A DNA stretch of 64,000 bases, taken from Phoronis australis. Taxonomy: Eukaryota > Phoronida > Phoronidae. The stretch covers positions 1 through 64,000 of the forward strand of contig NMRA01000653.1 of assembly GCA_002633005.1 (NCBI GenBank), in the 5' to 3' direction. A model generated the notes under the pieces. It had not been told where the DNA came from. It did not search any database and saw nothing but the letters and a program-made list of their open reading frames with translations. The position numbers and the translations under genes are program-made. Of the stretch, positions 1 through 11,900 are shown one piece after another. The first letter of the stretch is position 1. Every line of letters begins with the position of its first letter.

Positions 1-109
1 TCACCAGAGCCAAATAAAATTAGAAATTGATGAAACTTTAACCACTACCTGAACATAGTTCTTGATCACAGTTAGGCTGCAGGGCAATAACTACCCATAC
101 GAAAAAGAA

Positions 110-400
110 AGTGAGAATCTCACTGGATTCCAGTTAGATTCCAGCTAGATTCTCACTAAATCACCAATTATAGTTAGAAATGCCAGTGAGAACCCAGTGG
201 GAATTGAACAACAGGGGCAGTCAGTGAGAATGAGTGAGAAAATGTTATGTAACAGTGAGAATCCAGTGAGAATTTTGGTCTTAGAAAAATTCTGAGTGAG
301 AATCAGTGAGAATTTCAGACTTAGGAAAAATCTTAGTGAGAATTGAGTGAGAATTTGGACTTGCCAAAATTGGAGTGAGAATTCAGTGAGAATCTAAGAT
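110..400. repeat. Degenerate AGTGAGAAT-type short repeat array
   Basis: About 15 copies of a short word close to AGTGAGAAT (often CAGTGAGAATC) lie irregularly spaced in about 290 bases, with one inverted stretch (ATTCTCACT) near 150-160. The spacers are AT-rich and partly repeated themselves (ttgg / cttag / aaaaat). There is no open frame across it. It reads as a decayed satellite or the internal repeat of a non-coding element. I see nothing else recognisable in 1-955. Confidence 0.6.
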
Positions 401-1304
401 AAACAAACACCCTGATTGGCTGTAACTGTAGAAATTTCAGTTGAACCAGATTTCTGAATTCAAACTAAAATGGCATCAGGAATGAGCAGTTGGAGAAACA
501 GCTTGAAGATTGTTGATGTTTTTCTCACAAATATTCTGAAATTACTGAACAAAATTTAATCATAAATGATCAGTAACCATTTACTGAACCGCCAATAGGT
601 ATCGTGTGTTCCCCCATACTTGTTCAACAAAGTGGATCTTAATACTTTTGTGAATTCATTAAGGTTGATGGGTTGCTGTTTGAAAGTCTTGTTATTTGTA
701 GTTTAGATTTGGCTATTAAAGATTTTTGAAAACACATCTGTTGCTTTTCTTTCAACGTATTGTTTAGTAGCCAATGGAATGAAAGGACTCTTTGGAAATC
801 ATTTTTGTGGTTTCTTGATCTAGCCGCAAATTTGGGGGACATGTGTTGCCGCTGATGTATCTTTCCTGCTGGCAGTTTCGATAGCTCATTATACTACACT
901 AGCTGCGGTCTTAAACATCACTTAATGGGTTGGTTTTGGACAGTTCTTTGTGTACCAAAGTTTTACTGTTATCAGGTACTTTCCAAAATGCTTACTTTCC
1001 GCCATCATCAATTTGACACTCGGCTCTGTGTGAGAGCTCAGTAGACGCAAAAGTATTATTGAGTGTGGTATTGCACTGTGTAAATTCTAATATCATATCA
1101 ATTTTTTACTTCGATTTCACACTGAATCTTGCGATACCTAGTATACCACTTATATCAGCTGGCGACAATCCAGTTGTGTATGAACTGTCCTACCCTTGCA
1201 ACTTTAGGTCAAAAAAACTAAGATTTGCTCATCTAACAAACATTTATATACAAAGACAAAAGGCAAGACCCTTATCACATATTATAACGTTTTCTTTTCA
1301 ACAG

Positions 1305-1676
1305 GGCTTGGAAAAGACCAACACTGAATTAAGGAAAACGATAGCTAAGCTTGACAGTTCGTTGGAGGAGTGTGCCAACCCAGAAGGCTATTACTTGCAC
1401 CTGCCCTGCAACGCGGAGTTGTCTCCTCCGAGCTACGAGGATCTCGAGGGTTTTGATCCGAAAAGTGGCACGATTGCTATGAAGATTCCTTTCATGAGTG
1501 TGGGTCAAGTTTGCCTCTTCTTGAATACTCTCGGTCTTCAAGAATACACTGAAAAGTTGCGTTCAGAGCTAAAAGATGGCAGTATGTTACTGCACTTGGC
1601 TAAGGAGGTCATGGTGGAAGACATGGGAATGAGACCTCTGTATGCTATCACACTTTTCTCGTGGAAAGATAGATAA
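1305..1676 (+). CDS. Exon with a SAM-like domain, partial gene
   Basis: An open exon starts after a pyrimidine-rich acceptor (ttttcttttcaacag, AG at 1303-1304) and runs to a stop at 1674-1676. It encodes about 123 residues. The first ~30 are charged and may form a coiled coil (GLEKTNTELRKTIAKLDSS). The last ~55 look like a SAM domain: VGQVCLFLNTLGLQEY, then DGSMLLHL, then EDMGMRPLYAITLF, matching the family pattern of WL..(I/L)GL..Y, DG..LL.L and (D/E)LG(I/M)....A..L. Upstream exons are outside the window or not recognisable. The last residues (SWKDR) are where the downstream tandem duplication starts, so the natural 3' end may be lost. A decayed copy lies at 22139-22465. SAM domains mediate protein-protein or RNA binding; the specific role is unknown. 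Confidence 0.5.
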   Translation, partial: GLEKTNTELRKTIAKLDSSLEECANPEGYYLHLPCNAELSPPSYEDLEGFDPKSGTIAMKIPFMSVGQVCLFLNTLGLQEYTEKLRSELKDGSMLLHLAKEVMVEDMGMRPLYAITLFSWKDR

Positions 1677-2996
1677 TTGTATTGAAGAGCCACAGGGTTT
1701 TGAGTAAGCCGGTCACGTTTCGTTTTTGTTTGTACGAGTTGCCTGCACTCGGTGCGTTTTACTCAAAGGCCCGACCGTAGCCAGAGGAAGTCAAAGTGTA
1801 AAAACGCAACCAGTCAGCAGTCTGTCATTATCTCGCGTGTTTCCCAATTTTGAGGATATTTGTTAGCCAAAGGTTTTCGAAGAAGTGTGGAAAGAAGTGT
1901 TTTGAAACACACATAGATTTGATTGCTATCCATCTTATAACTGCTATTAAGCCAACGTTACAAGATTACTACTGACCCACTGTCGATGATCACTTTGTAA
2001 GACTTCATTGCAGGTTTGTGTCATTTGACAGTAGGCTATACTGCACTTATCTCAATATGTGTGTGTCTCGCATAAAGTACCGTGCAAAAGTATTTTGACG
2101 CAGTGCAGTTTCTAACATGGCCCATGTTTCTTCCAGATTGGCTCACTATCGGCTTGAAGACGTACATGTATATGTCAACTTCCCAGTACCCACGTTTTTT
2201 CTAAACTGATCCTAGTTTTTTGGAAAGCATGGCGATATTGCGGTTCCAAATACATAGACATACCCTTGTATGAAAATTTCTTTCCAGTGTGTATCGTTTT
2301 GCATTTTATACGACCGTCCGTAGCCCTGCTGTTAAATTAATAAATCATTACCTTTGGTATGCGTGTGGTCGGTTCATTTGCAGTCGGGTAGTGACGTAAA
2401 ACATCACTCCGTCACGCGGATGTTATCTTTTCCATCATTCAGCCACTTGGTGTCACTTCGCTACATCTTCGTGCTAATATCTACCAGAACTGGACTGTTT
2501 TCTGTACACTTTCTTTTTTTAGAAATGCACTGAACCCCAAGCGAAATTACGCGAGTGAAAAGCGATTTTTTCGCGAAAATGTGTGGGAGTGGTTTGGCTG
2601 GCCTTAGCAAAATGGCGATCACTGAAGTACTTGGTCGGCGAGGTAGAAGAGTCGAGTTGTGCGATTAACTGTTTTCGTTTCGAAAGCACTGATTTTTTGT
2701 CGCGAGTGCAATTTGTTGTCTAACGCTCTACTGCAATCTGTAACGTTTTGAGTTCTAGTTTGTCTGATCTGTCAAACAATTAATTAAAGATTATTTACAT
2801 GTACGAGTTTCTGGTACCTTAGTCAGTCCTCCGCCAAATTGGCTTAAACCTGTGGAGTGATCATCAAAAAGATCAACATATTCCATTGACAGTGTGGTCA
2901 TTCTAGAAACGACCTCTTTTATATTACGATACATTCCAAACACGTTCAATCTGACATGGCAAAATTAAACAAGTGTTGAAGAACAGCTTAACTAAG

Positions 2997-5900
2997 TTAC
3001 TGATCTGCCTTCTTTAGTACATCTCCGTGTCCATCCCAGCATTTTTTCGAGCCATCGCACAACACCACAAGGTACCCTTTCCATTTTTTGTAAGCAAGTG
3101 TTAGGGAGTGCGCATGCCCGTTGTCGATAGTCGTCGTAACAGTTACTCGCTTCCCCGCCTTCAAATCTTTGATGTCGTCAGGTGACAAAGTCAACAGATG
3201 CGAATGCTCACCAGGAGGATCTCTGACAGTCACAGGAAGCTCATAAGTTAGCGAATCCTAGCGGGAAGAAAAATGTGCCAAAATGTGATTCTTGATGAGG
3301 TCAAAGTTTTACAAAGTGCCTGGATACTGTCTAGCAAACCATGTTATGTTGTGGAATTTTGAGTGGCTACTTCCCATCGTCAGTCGACACTCCTGGCCCT
3401 AGCTCAAAGGTGGGACACGTCCTTTCCCTTGACATAAGCTACAGTGTAAATAAACACCAGTAGAGCCCAACCAAACTTCAGTAAACATGGTCAATATTTT
3501 GATTTATTTCAATTAAACAAATTTGATTCTTTCACAACAAAACATCCGTGTTTTTTCACATGACCACAGTAGGATATATAGAAGCCGCTGCTTTAGTTGT
3601 TTTTTCACTTGTATTTCGTGAGTTACGATAATCTAGTTTGTCATTTTTTCTTACGTCAGTTCCGTTAATTTTCTGCCCGGATGTAAAAGTAGGAGCTTTA
3701 TAAAGCATATGGCCGTAGCGAGAAAGATCCATGACAACGTCCTTCAAAGCGTCAATTTCCTTCCATATAGCACTACCTGAAAGAAGCATCAATGGCAAAC
3801 GATTTCATGAACAACTTTTTTGAGAAAATTCTCTTAGACGATATGTTAACCAACAATCATCGTATCAGTTCCTAACTTTATTTAAGAAATAGTGGTAAAA
3901 ATGCACTCATGATCAACCGTAAATCAATGTTCCAAAACAAAAATGTCTCTATCTCTTACAAAGGTTTTTATATATGGTAGTTCAACGTTAATTACAAATT
4001 TAACAGGTGTCTGACGCATTTAGAGCCCAAAACTCTCTGTACTTCAGGTGTGCATCATAACAAACAAACTACACAGTTTGAAATTTTCTTACCTTCTGCG
4101 TGCACCGGCATGATGGGATACCTTGTCCTCAATGAACCCACGCCAGGAATGTTGGGTAACATAGCTCTTGTACCGGCGGCTCTGACAGCTCGCAGGTTAC
4201 CTTTGCGATCCAGCACGCCATATGCGCCACCACGTGTTGTGTCGGCAGGATCTTTCAGAAGCTGGAAGAGTCGCACACACAGACAGGATAGGATTTCACG
4301 TGAGATTTGGAAGGTAATAATAATTTTAGATGCTCTCAGAGCCCTCAGAATAAGCAATAACCTTTATCTGGCAACAGTGCAGGTTGGCACGATCTATATT
4401 ATTTAGAGACTAGTTTAAGAAGCCAAACCACTACGACAGTTACCACTTATGATGTAAACATGTTTAATACAAAACAAAAGTTTCACCTATATCACCGAAA
4501 GGAACTGATAGACTTCGTGGCCAAAAGGAGGCCTCTCATGAGTTTCACCGTGTTTGTCAGTGCTGTAGTGGGGCGTAGGCTTACGTAAACGGAACCAACC
4601 ACCTTTTGGCATGTGTGCGTAGCGCCTACTCACCGTAAGTTACGTTCCGTGCTCAAGGTGATGCGGTGGGCTCTGGGCGCCTACTTACTTCTAATTTTAC
4701 CACTACAGCACTGGTGTTTGTGCATAGGGGGAGCGGCTTTTTGACCTTTCTAGTTTGATGACCAGCAAACGATACTGTACCACATTCACTCTATTACCTC
4801 TTTACCGCTGTAGAACTCGTCTGGGGTGATGATGTGCAGTTTGCTGTGAGTTCCGTTGTAGGCGAGTTCGGGCTTCAACCCCCCATTGCGTCTACCACCG
4901 TTGCTCTTCGGCCCTCCGGCATACACAGTCTCGATGGTCTTAGATTTTTTGCTGTAGACTCCCTTGAAGTAGTACACCAATACTCAAATTTAACGTATAT
5001 ATTAGAATTCCTTAGGAGGAAACTCGTTCCTCGAATCTAGCTTTTATAGACTACTAATTGGTTATGCTTAATCTGTTTGAAATTCCTGTCAATTTGGAGG
5101 TACCGACGACGTTTCAGGTGGTCATTCTTCAGCACAATTGCCTTCCTGCATAAAAAAGATCTCTTAATGGATTGGTTCTACTTGCAAAGAACTTTTGAAT
5201 AAGAAAGTCTTTTAGTGGTATAAAATGCTAATCCAGCAACAGTAATACATAAGAACTGCTTGGAAGGTTTTGGGGTGAAAGTACTGAAAAGAGGCAATTG
5301 ACACAAGGCATTCTGAGAGCTTGACAACCAATTTTTTCGATATTTTCAGTTCTTCGTGTACGGTTTACAAGTTGTAACCATATGCCCGGTGTGCAAAGAT
5401 GCTGTAGCTTATAAACCAAGTTCGCAAACGACACATGGCGAGGTGATACTAAGACTCTCCAACTAGAACTCGATTTTATAACTGTACATGGGATTCAAAC
5501 GCATTCTTCTTTGCAAACCATTGCATATAATCGTGCACACCACCAAACGCACTCTCATCGAGTTTGCATTTAAGGGGAGGGGAGGGGGTAATCGCCGCTG
5601 CTTTGCTGTCAGCGTTAAATTAACAACGGAAGCACTTTGTTGTTTAAAAACATTGCAAGGTCGGGAGGCAGAGAAGAGTATTAGCCAGGATTTTGCCAGT
5701 CAGACATTCGCACCCCCGAAATGTCAAATGGAATAAGGGAGAAGTATAGGGGGTGGGCATGCCCCCCTTGCCACTACGTTGCAACGTACCAGTATGATCA
5801 ACGTAACTAAGCAAAGTATGCAGTTATATGTAACGATTCGCCATCAAGGAAATTCCTACTATCATTGCAGTAATTCCCGGCTGGAATATCACTATGTATA

Positions 5901-8900
5901 GCTAAACATTAAATCATATTCGTTTGTCTACGTGTACCTTATATTTAAGATTGTATGGGTTCCACTTGTAGAGCGGCGTCAAGTATATGATTTCCAACGG
6001 TATGGCATAGGTCCAACGTTGAGAGATCTCTGTGCACTTGCCTCGCCGGGGACAATCTCTATACTTCATTGGTGCCACCTACAAGACAAAGCTAACATTA
6101 TCACGAGAAACACGATTCGCAATTTTTTTCACGTATTTGCTGTGATATAACTCCATGGGTCATTAGAAAGCTTTACAAACGGGGAGGATTCATACAAGGG
6201 TGGACTTGCACTGGATATTCGTCTTATAAGCCTACTACGGGATTATATGACAGCGCGCTGAACGTTGTGATCTGTTCCACGTAATGGCATATTTGCGCTA
6301 GCCAGTTCAGTGACAGGTTGCAAGCGAGAAAAGAGGTTGGTTTGGCCTAGATTGGCAAGCTAAGACGTTAAAACCCGACAGTTGGGTGAAGGCATGCACT
6401 CGAGGTTAGTTGGTTGATACCTACGACGGTTCTGTAGTCGCAATGTGTACTCTTCTGGACAGCCATATAGTTCTGACTGTCTTTTTGTCTGCCTACCTTC
6501 TAACCTGTGTGCATTGCATTGTGGAACATCAACGTAAGAACAAGAAGATGTAACTGAATAACTGTACATGTATATGTAGAATCCAGGGTCTTGAGAATTA
6601 GGGTCCATTTGTGGCGGGCCGGGAATCAATGGGTCTCTCCATAGGGTATTTTCGGACTTACGCATCGTTGTACTAATAAATGGATCCGATTTTTAGAGCT
6701 TATCCCGCGCGTCCACTTCAAGAGTACCCGTTATCTATGGAATATCCTCAACGTCTCCTCGGGACATTGTTTATTGTTGTCAGATGTCCAAACAAACCCC
6801 CAATATTTTAGACATTCATGTATATTATCCTAAAGCTAAACACACAAAAAGTGTTGGTTAAACGTTAACGGCACGTGACGTTGACGCTTTCAACGCGTGC
6901 ACAGCTACTGTAGATGCCTGTAGCTGTCAAAACTACTCTCAGACGCATTCATTTGGAGTCGTCACACACGCCGACGCTAAAAGTGCTGCATAGTTACAAC
7001 CCTTGCGCTTACCTTCGGCTGAGTCGTCATTGCAGCCCACATGTTTACGTCGGCATACCCGCGTGAACGCGTCTTCAGTCCCATCGCTCCTCTCTTGTAC
7101 GACTTAAAGTAGCGATGGTAGTAAGCTTGGAATGGATCAAATACATTTTACTTAGTTCCCTGGTAATACCAAGTGAAACACGAGACTTATATTGTATCCA
7201 CCTCCAACTAAAGTAGAAACACGCTGGAGGTTGCATCAGCATAAACGTGGCACGTTAAATTGACACTATGTTAAACATGGGGAATCAAAATTCATTAATC
7301 GTTGTGACTCTTCTATGGGACCATCTTTATTTCAAACACCTCCTAGTTTTATAAAAATGAAAAGCAGCTAATTGTACTTCCTAATATTCCAAAAAATATA
7401 TTTTAACAAAAAGAAAGCATTCAAAGTTCTTCTACCGCTGAAAAACTTAGACGTTTGGGCTATGACATTACGGTGTTTTCCCGTTGCTCCCAACTTGTTC
7501 GATTCTATAGCCCAACAATGAGTTGGGAAGTTTACCCCAGTAGCCAATATTTTACACGACTGATTTACTCCATTCTGGCATTCATGGTTAGAGGGCCAGC
7601 TCTCTTTTATTCGATAATTACTCTAATCTTCAAGAAGGTCGTATCTAGTATGACTGTGCTGGGCTGTTAAAAATAAAAGTTAAATTATAATATATTTGAA
7701 CATAAACCAATGGCATTTCTGAAATCCTCGTCTAGTGGTGATCATGTTTACTTTTTGAATCGCAAAAATCGCCCAACTGCAGAGGAAAGTTACGATAAAC
7801 AATTCTTACTGAATGTACCAATTCACTCTAGGTTTGAGGGTGTTCACACGTGGTCTATAATAAGCCTGGAATACAAATGGCCTGCCTGTTGTCATAACAG
7901 ACAAAGGACTTTGCTTGGCAGTTAATAAAGAACTTTCGTCTGGTAAAGGCACTGAACGGGAAAACGCTGTCATGAAAAGTGGTAATCGTGGTGATGAATG
8001 CCGCTGACAACGAGGCTATTGACGGCGGAGGTGGGAACGGTGATAAAATGATTGACAGCTTACCTGCGTTTACAGGCTGATCAGTTTTCAGATGATAAGC
8101 GGGGTCTCCCATGGCGTTATCAGTCAATTTAGCACCAGCGTTGTCTTTGCCTGGTATCTGTTCCATGAGTCTGTCCATGAATCCATACCTGTTGAAAAAC
8201 TCAGGCAATTACGGCACCAGCAAAAAGAACAATGAATAGTCACGGCAAGGGTTACCAAGATTGCAAATAGGTGAAATTGCCTTTGGTGACTTAGCTCCTA
8301 GGGAAACACATGATTTCCACCACTGTTCTGTCAACTTTCCCACTCTTTGTTCATGACTATGGTTGCTCCTCCACTGTTCTCTACCACTGTGCTCAGATTC
8401 ATCTTAGCCTCTTTTCCAGTGTTCATTTTTACACATAGGTGGCGCGGTGGCATAGGTGAGACTCATCTCTATATTTTATTTTTGTGGATTCTATTAAAAT
8501 ACTTATGTGTTCGCTGACCATTGTATCCTATGTTAGGCCGTAATTCGCGGCAGTCAGGTTTCGTGAGTCAACGCAGGAATTCGGCGGTACGCCACTGGGC
8601 AGCCATGTCTTAAAGCTGATGGCTTGAGTTTGGGGTACAGTTAAATTTCAGATTCAACCTACTTTTGTATGTTGTAATTCTAAACAAATTATGATCTTTG
8701 ATCCGCGTAATAAACATTAAAAATATTTGATCCGTGTGCAAAATGTCCTTGATCCCATGCCCCTGCAGTCTCTAACAAAAACCACGATTATTTTTTTGGA
8801 GGATCCAAATTATTTCAGCAACATTACGCGATTTCGACACTGGCGACAAAAATCAATGACAATGAAACCCATGGATTCAACGAAAACAGACCCAGTATGT

Positions 8901-11900
8901 TACATGTTTTGCAATCAAGCAGGTGTCCATGAAGACTGGTTCTGAGTCAAATTTTCATGTATTTTCTCCAGGTAACACTTGCATTGGCATCACTTGCCTT
9001 TAATGCTGATTTACTAAAGGTACAGAGTAGGTTTGACAAAACTGCAGTCCATCAACTGGTCATAGCTTTTTTAGAAAATGAACTCTCAACTCACTGCGAT
9101 GAACCCTCCGAGTCCGTCCACGGCTTGTCGTTCGAGTTGAGCTGGAATCGCGCAGCACGTGAATTCCGATGGTTTGCCATCGAGCTACCGAACGCCATGC
9201 GGGCACCGAGATCATTCACAACCCTGAATCTATTCAGAGGAATATCGTCCTTAAGCGGTTGGCATAAGATGCGGTAGTTCCACTGGGCGTAAGATGGGAC
9301 ACCTTCATCGCTGACGTCCCACAATGTTGTGGGCAGGTAAGCAAGATTCTCATTTCCACTTTTGCGACCTTCAACGCAAATTCAAAAAATTCCAAAAGAA
9401 TATTAACCAAAGAACATTGTATTGCCGCCAAGCAACTGAGGGATAATGATGACATTGTTATTAGAAAGTCTAATAAGACCACTGCGCAAGTCATAATGAA
9501 TAAGAAAGAGTACAAAGAGAAGTCTAAATAACATCATAGCTGACAAGTCAAAGTTTGAGAGTATAAATCTTAACCCCGTAAATAGTCTTAAGAAAGAGTT
9601 AAACCGTTTCATTACACTAGCTAATGTTGACAAAAAGTATTTCAAAATTGTTGAGGGTGATTATCAGAACGATACTTGTACGGTAACCCTAAAACACATA
9701 AGCTAGGGTACCCACTAAGACCCATCATTTCTCAAGTGTTAACCCCCTACCTAGGAACCAGTCTCTATCGGATTCCTAGCCCCTACCTATGAAATTGCTA
9801 AAACATTAGATAAACTTATTAAACAATACTTACCTTATAAGTACTATGTGAAATCTCGTGATGAATTTTTAGATTTGTTAAGATCTATTGACGCAACACT
9901 AAATTCCTACCCTGTATATCTTGACGTTGAAAGTTTATTTACTACCGTCCCTCTTGTCGAAACAGTAGAAATTATAATATCTTCAAAGCATAGCCATTTA
10001 ACTGTCGTCGCACCAACGGATTGGTGCGCACGTATAGAAAATGCCCAGCAGGGCTCTAGCAACTGTCAAGGGCTATAGTTAATACCTGAGTAAGACATGT
10101 ATCTTATCTTGTCTTGTAGTTCAAACCACGTGCTTGCGTCGATAAAATGGCGGTCACTTGTGAACGACTCCTCAATCTTGTCACCTGACAGTGTCCATGC
10201 GCCTACAACGTGACACGAAGGTCAACGGAAAGCCAGCTGCAGTCACTCCAACATATTTGTGTGGAAAGAAGGCGATATTTTAAGATATATGCTAAAGTGC
10301 CTGTGCCCATGTCAAGTACCAGATTTCTCGTTTGTTTGTTAGTTATTTAGGCATGAATATCCGCTTAGGTAGCTACAGTTCAAACATTTAGTTTGTCTTA
10401 TAACAATATTTTTGCGCCTTGAAAGACACCGAGAAATTTAAAATTGATGTGATTTTTTTTCGAAGGTCCATAACAAATGTCAAAAAACAAATAAACTATG
10501 TACAAGATGAACTTTACCTCTGTTTCTTAAAGACATATTTAAATTGGTTGAAGAAGCAAAAAGATGTTTTAAACAATTCCTGAGGAAAATACCATGTCGC
10601 AAGGACTAATACAGTGAAATCCAATTTCCCTGTGACTGCCAATATTTCCAAAACAATCACAAAGCTCACGGTTTTCGAAATACTCGTGAGGGAAATCCTC
10701 TGTTGTTACCACAGAATTTCTAATCTCTCCCCGCGCTTATGGTAAATGCACGCATGCGCTTACAGTCAGTTCCTTGACGTCAGATTTTCCATGTAAGGGG
10801 AACATGTTACGTCTATTTCTTGCCATACAAAATAAGGAGACGTGCTTTGCCGTGGGGAAGAAAAATCGACAAAGTGTTAAACAGGTGACAGATCTTTTTT
10901 GAAATTTGAAACTAAAAGAAAATGCTTTGATATGAACAGACATTAAAATAGCACTGCGCGAGGTTTGTGGTATGAAGTTGTATCTCCTAGCGTGCGCAGT
11001 GTAAAAAGGCCGTTTCCGATTTCGGGAACTGAACGAAGGACTGCTCGAATGAAAAGTTTGATAACGGGAGTATTTTTTCGAGTTTGAAGGGATGTGAGAC
11101 ATTGACGGTCCCCTAATGTGTAATTCATGCGCAACAGGTAGACTACTTTGATGTTTTAATCAGGGTGATGCATAATTCGCCGAAAAGCTCCCGGAGTATA
11201 GACCTTCACAGTTTCTACAGGCTAGCTAGAGACGGTAGTCAGCGTCTAATATAGCATGCGCTAAAATTACAAAAGAAGGGAGGCGGAGTCGTCGGACACA
11301 CTTATCGAGTGTTTCTGGCAGTCTGCTTTCCGTAACAGGTATTCTGTTGGATTGGATTTGGATTAGCAAACTAAAATATAACTCCAAAACGTAACCGTGT
11401 AAATTATGAGCTCGCCCGGTAAACATTGTTTAGTGATCGGATGGTAGACACGAAAATTTCTATTGAATGGCGGAAGCAAACAGCTTTGGATAGTCTGATG
11501 CGCAATGCGTCTCTTAAAGGTATTGTATATCGCAATACCCACAGGAAGTGGTGGCGTGTATACGGGAGAAATGGAAATGTTACGCGTGATTTTAAATAAC
11601 AATGACCGCTACACGAGGTTTTTTCGACCTCCTGTTTGGCGACCTCAGAATTCATTTTCTCTAAGTCACATTTAGCGAGTTAGCGTCAAGCTACTAGAAT
11701 TGAGCATTAACTGCGGGTTCAGTGTTTGAAAAAATATATTTGGATGCCAATATCACCCACGATATCATATATTCATCAAGTCCTGGCGATAATGCAAACG
11801 CGTTTTGTGCGTGAAAATGACGCCTTAATGAAAAGTTGAATTTTTCGCTTTTGGAATCGAGTCCATTTTAACTGTTCAATTCACAAAAAACGTCCTGATA

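Noticed and set aside
110-400. CRISPR-like array from the AGTGAGAAT repeats
   Set aside because: Repeats are too short, degenerate and irregularly spaced, and the setting is an animal genome.
1059-1304. Upstream extension of the SAM open frame
   Set aside because: It precedes a good acceptor (ttttcttttcaacag) and its translation is low-complexity intron-like sequence starting from a non-ATG codon.
10737-11102. 121-codon minus-strand frame preserved in both units (also 38441-38806)
   Set aside because: The whole block is nearly identical at DNA level, so frame survival is expected; overlapping frames survive equally well, and the translation has no recognisable domain.
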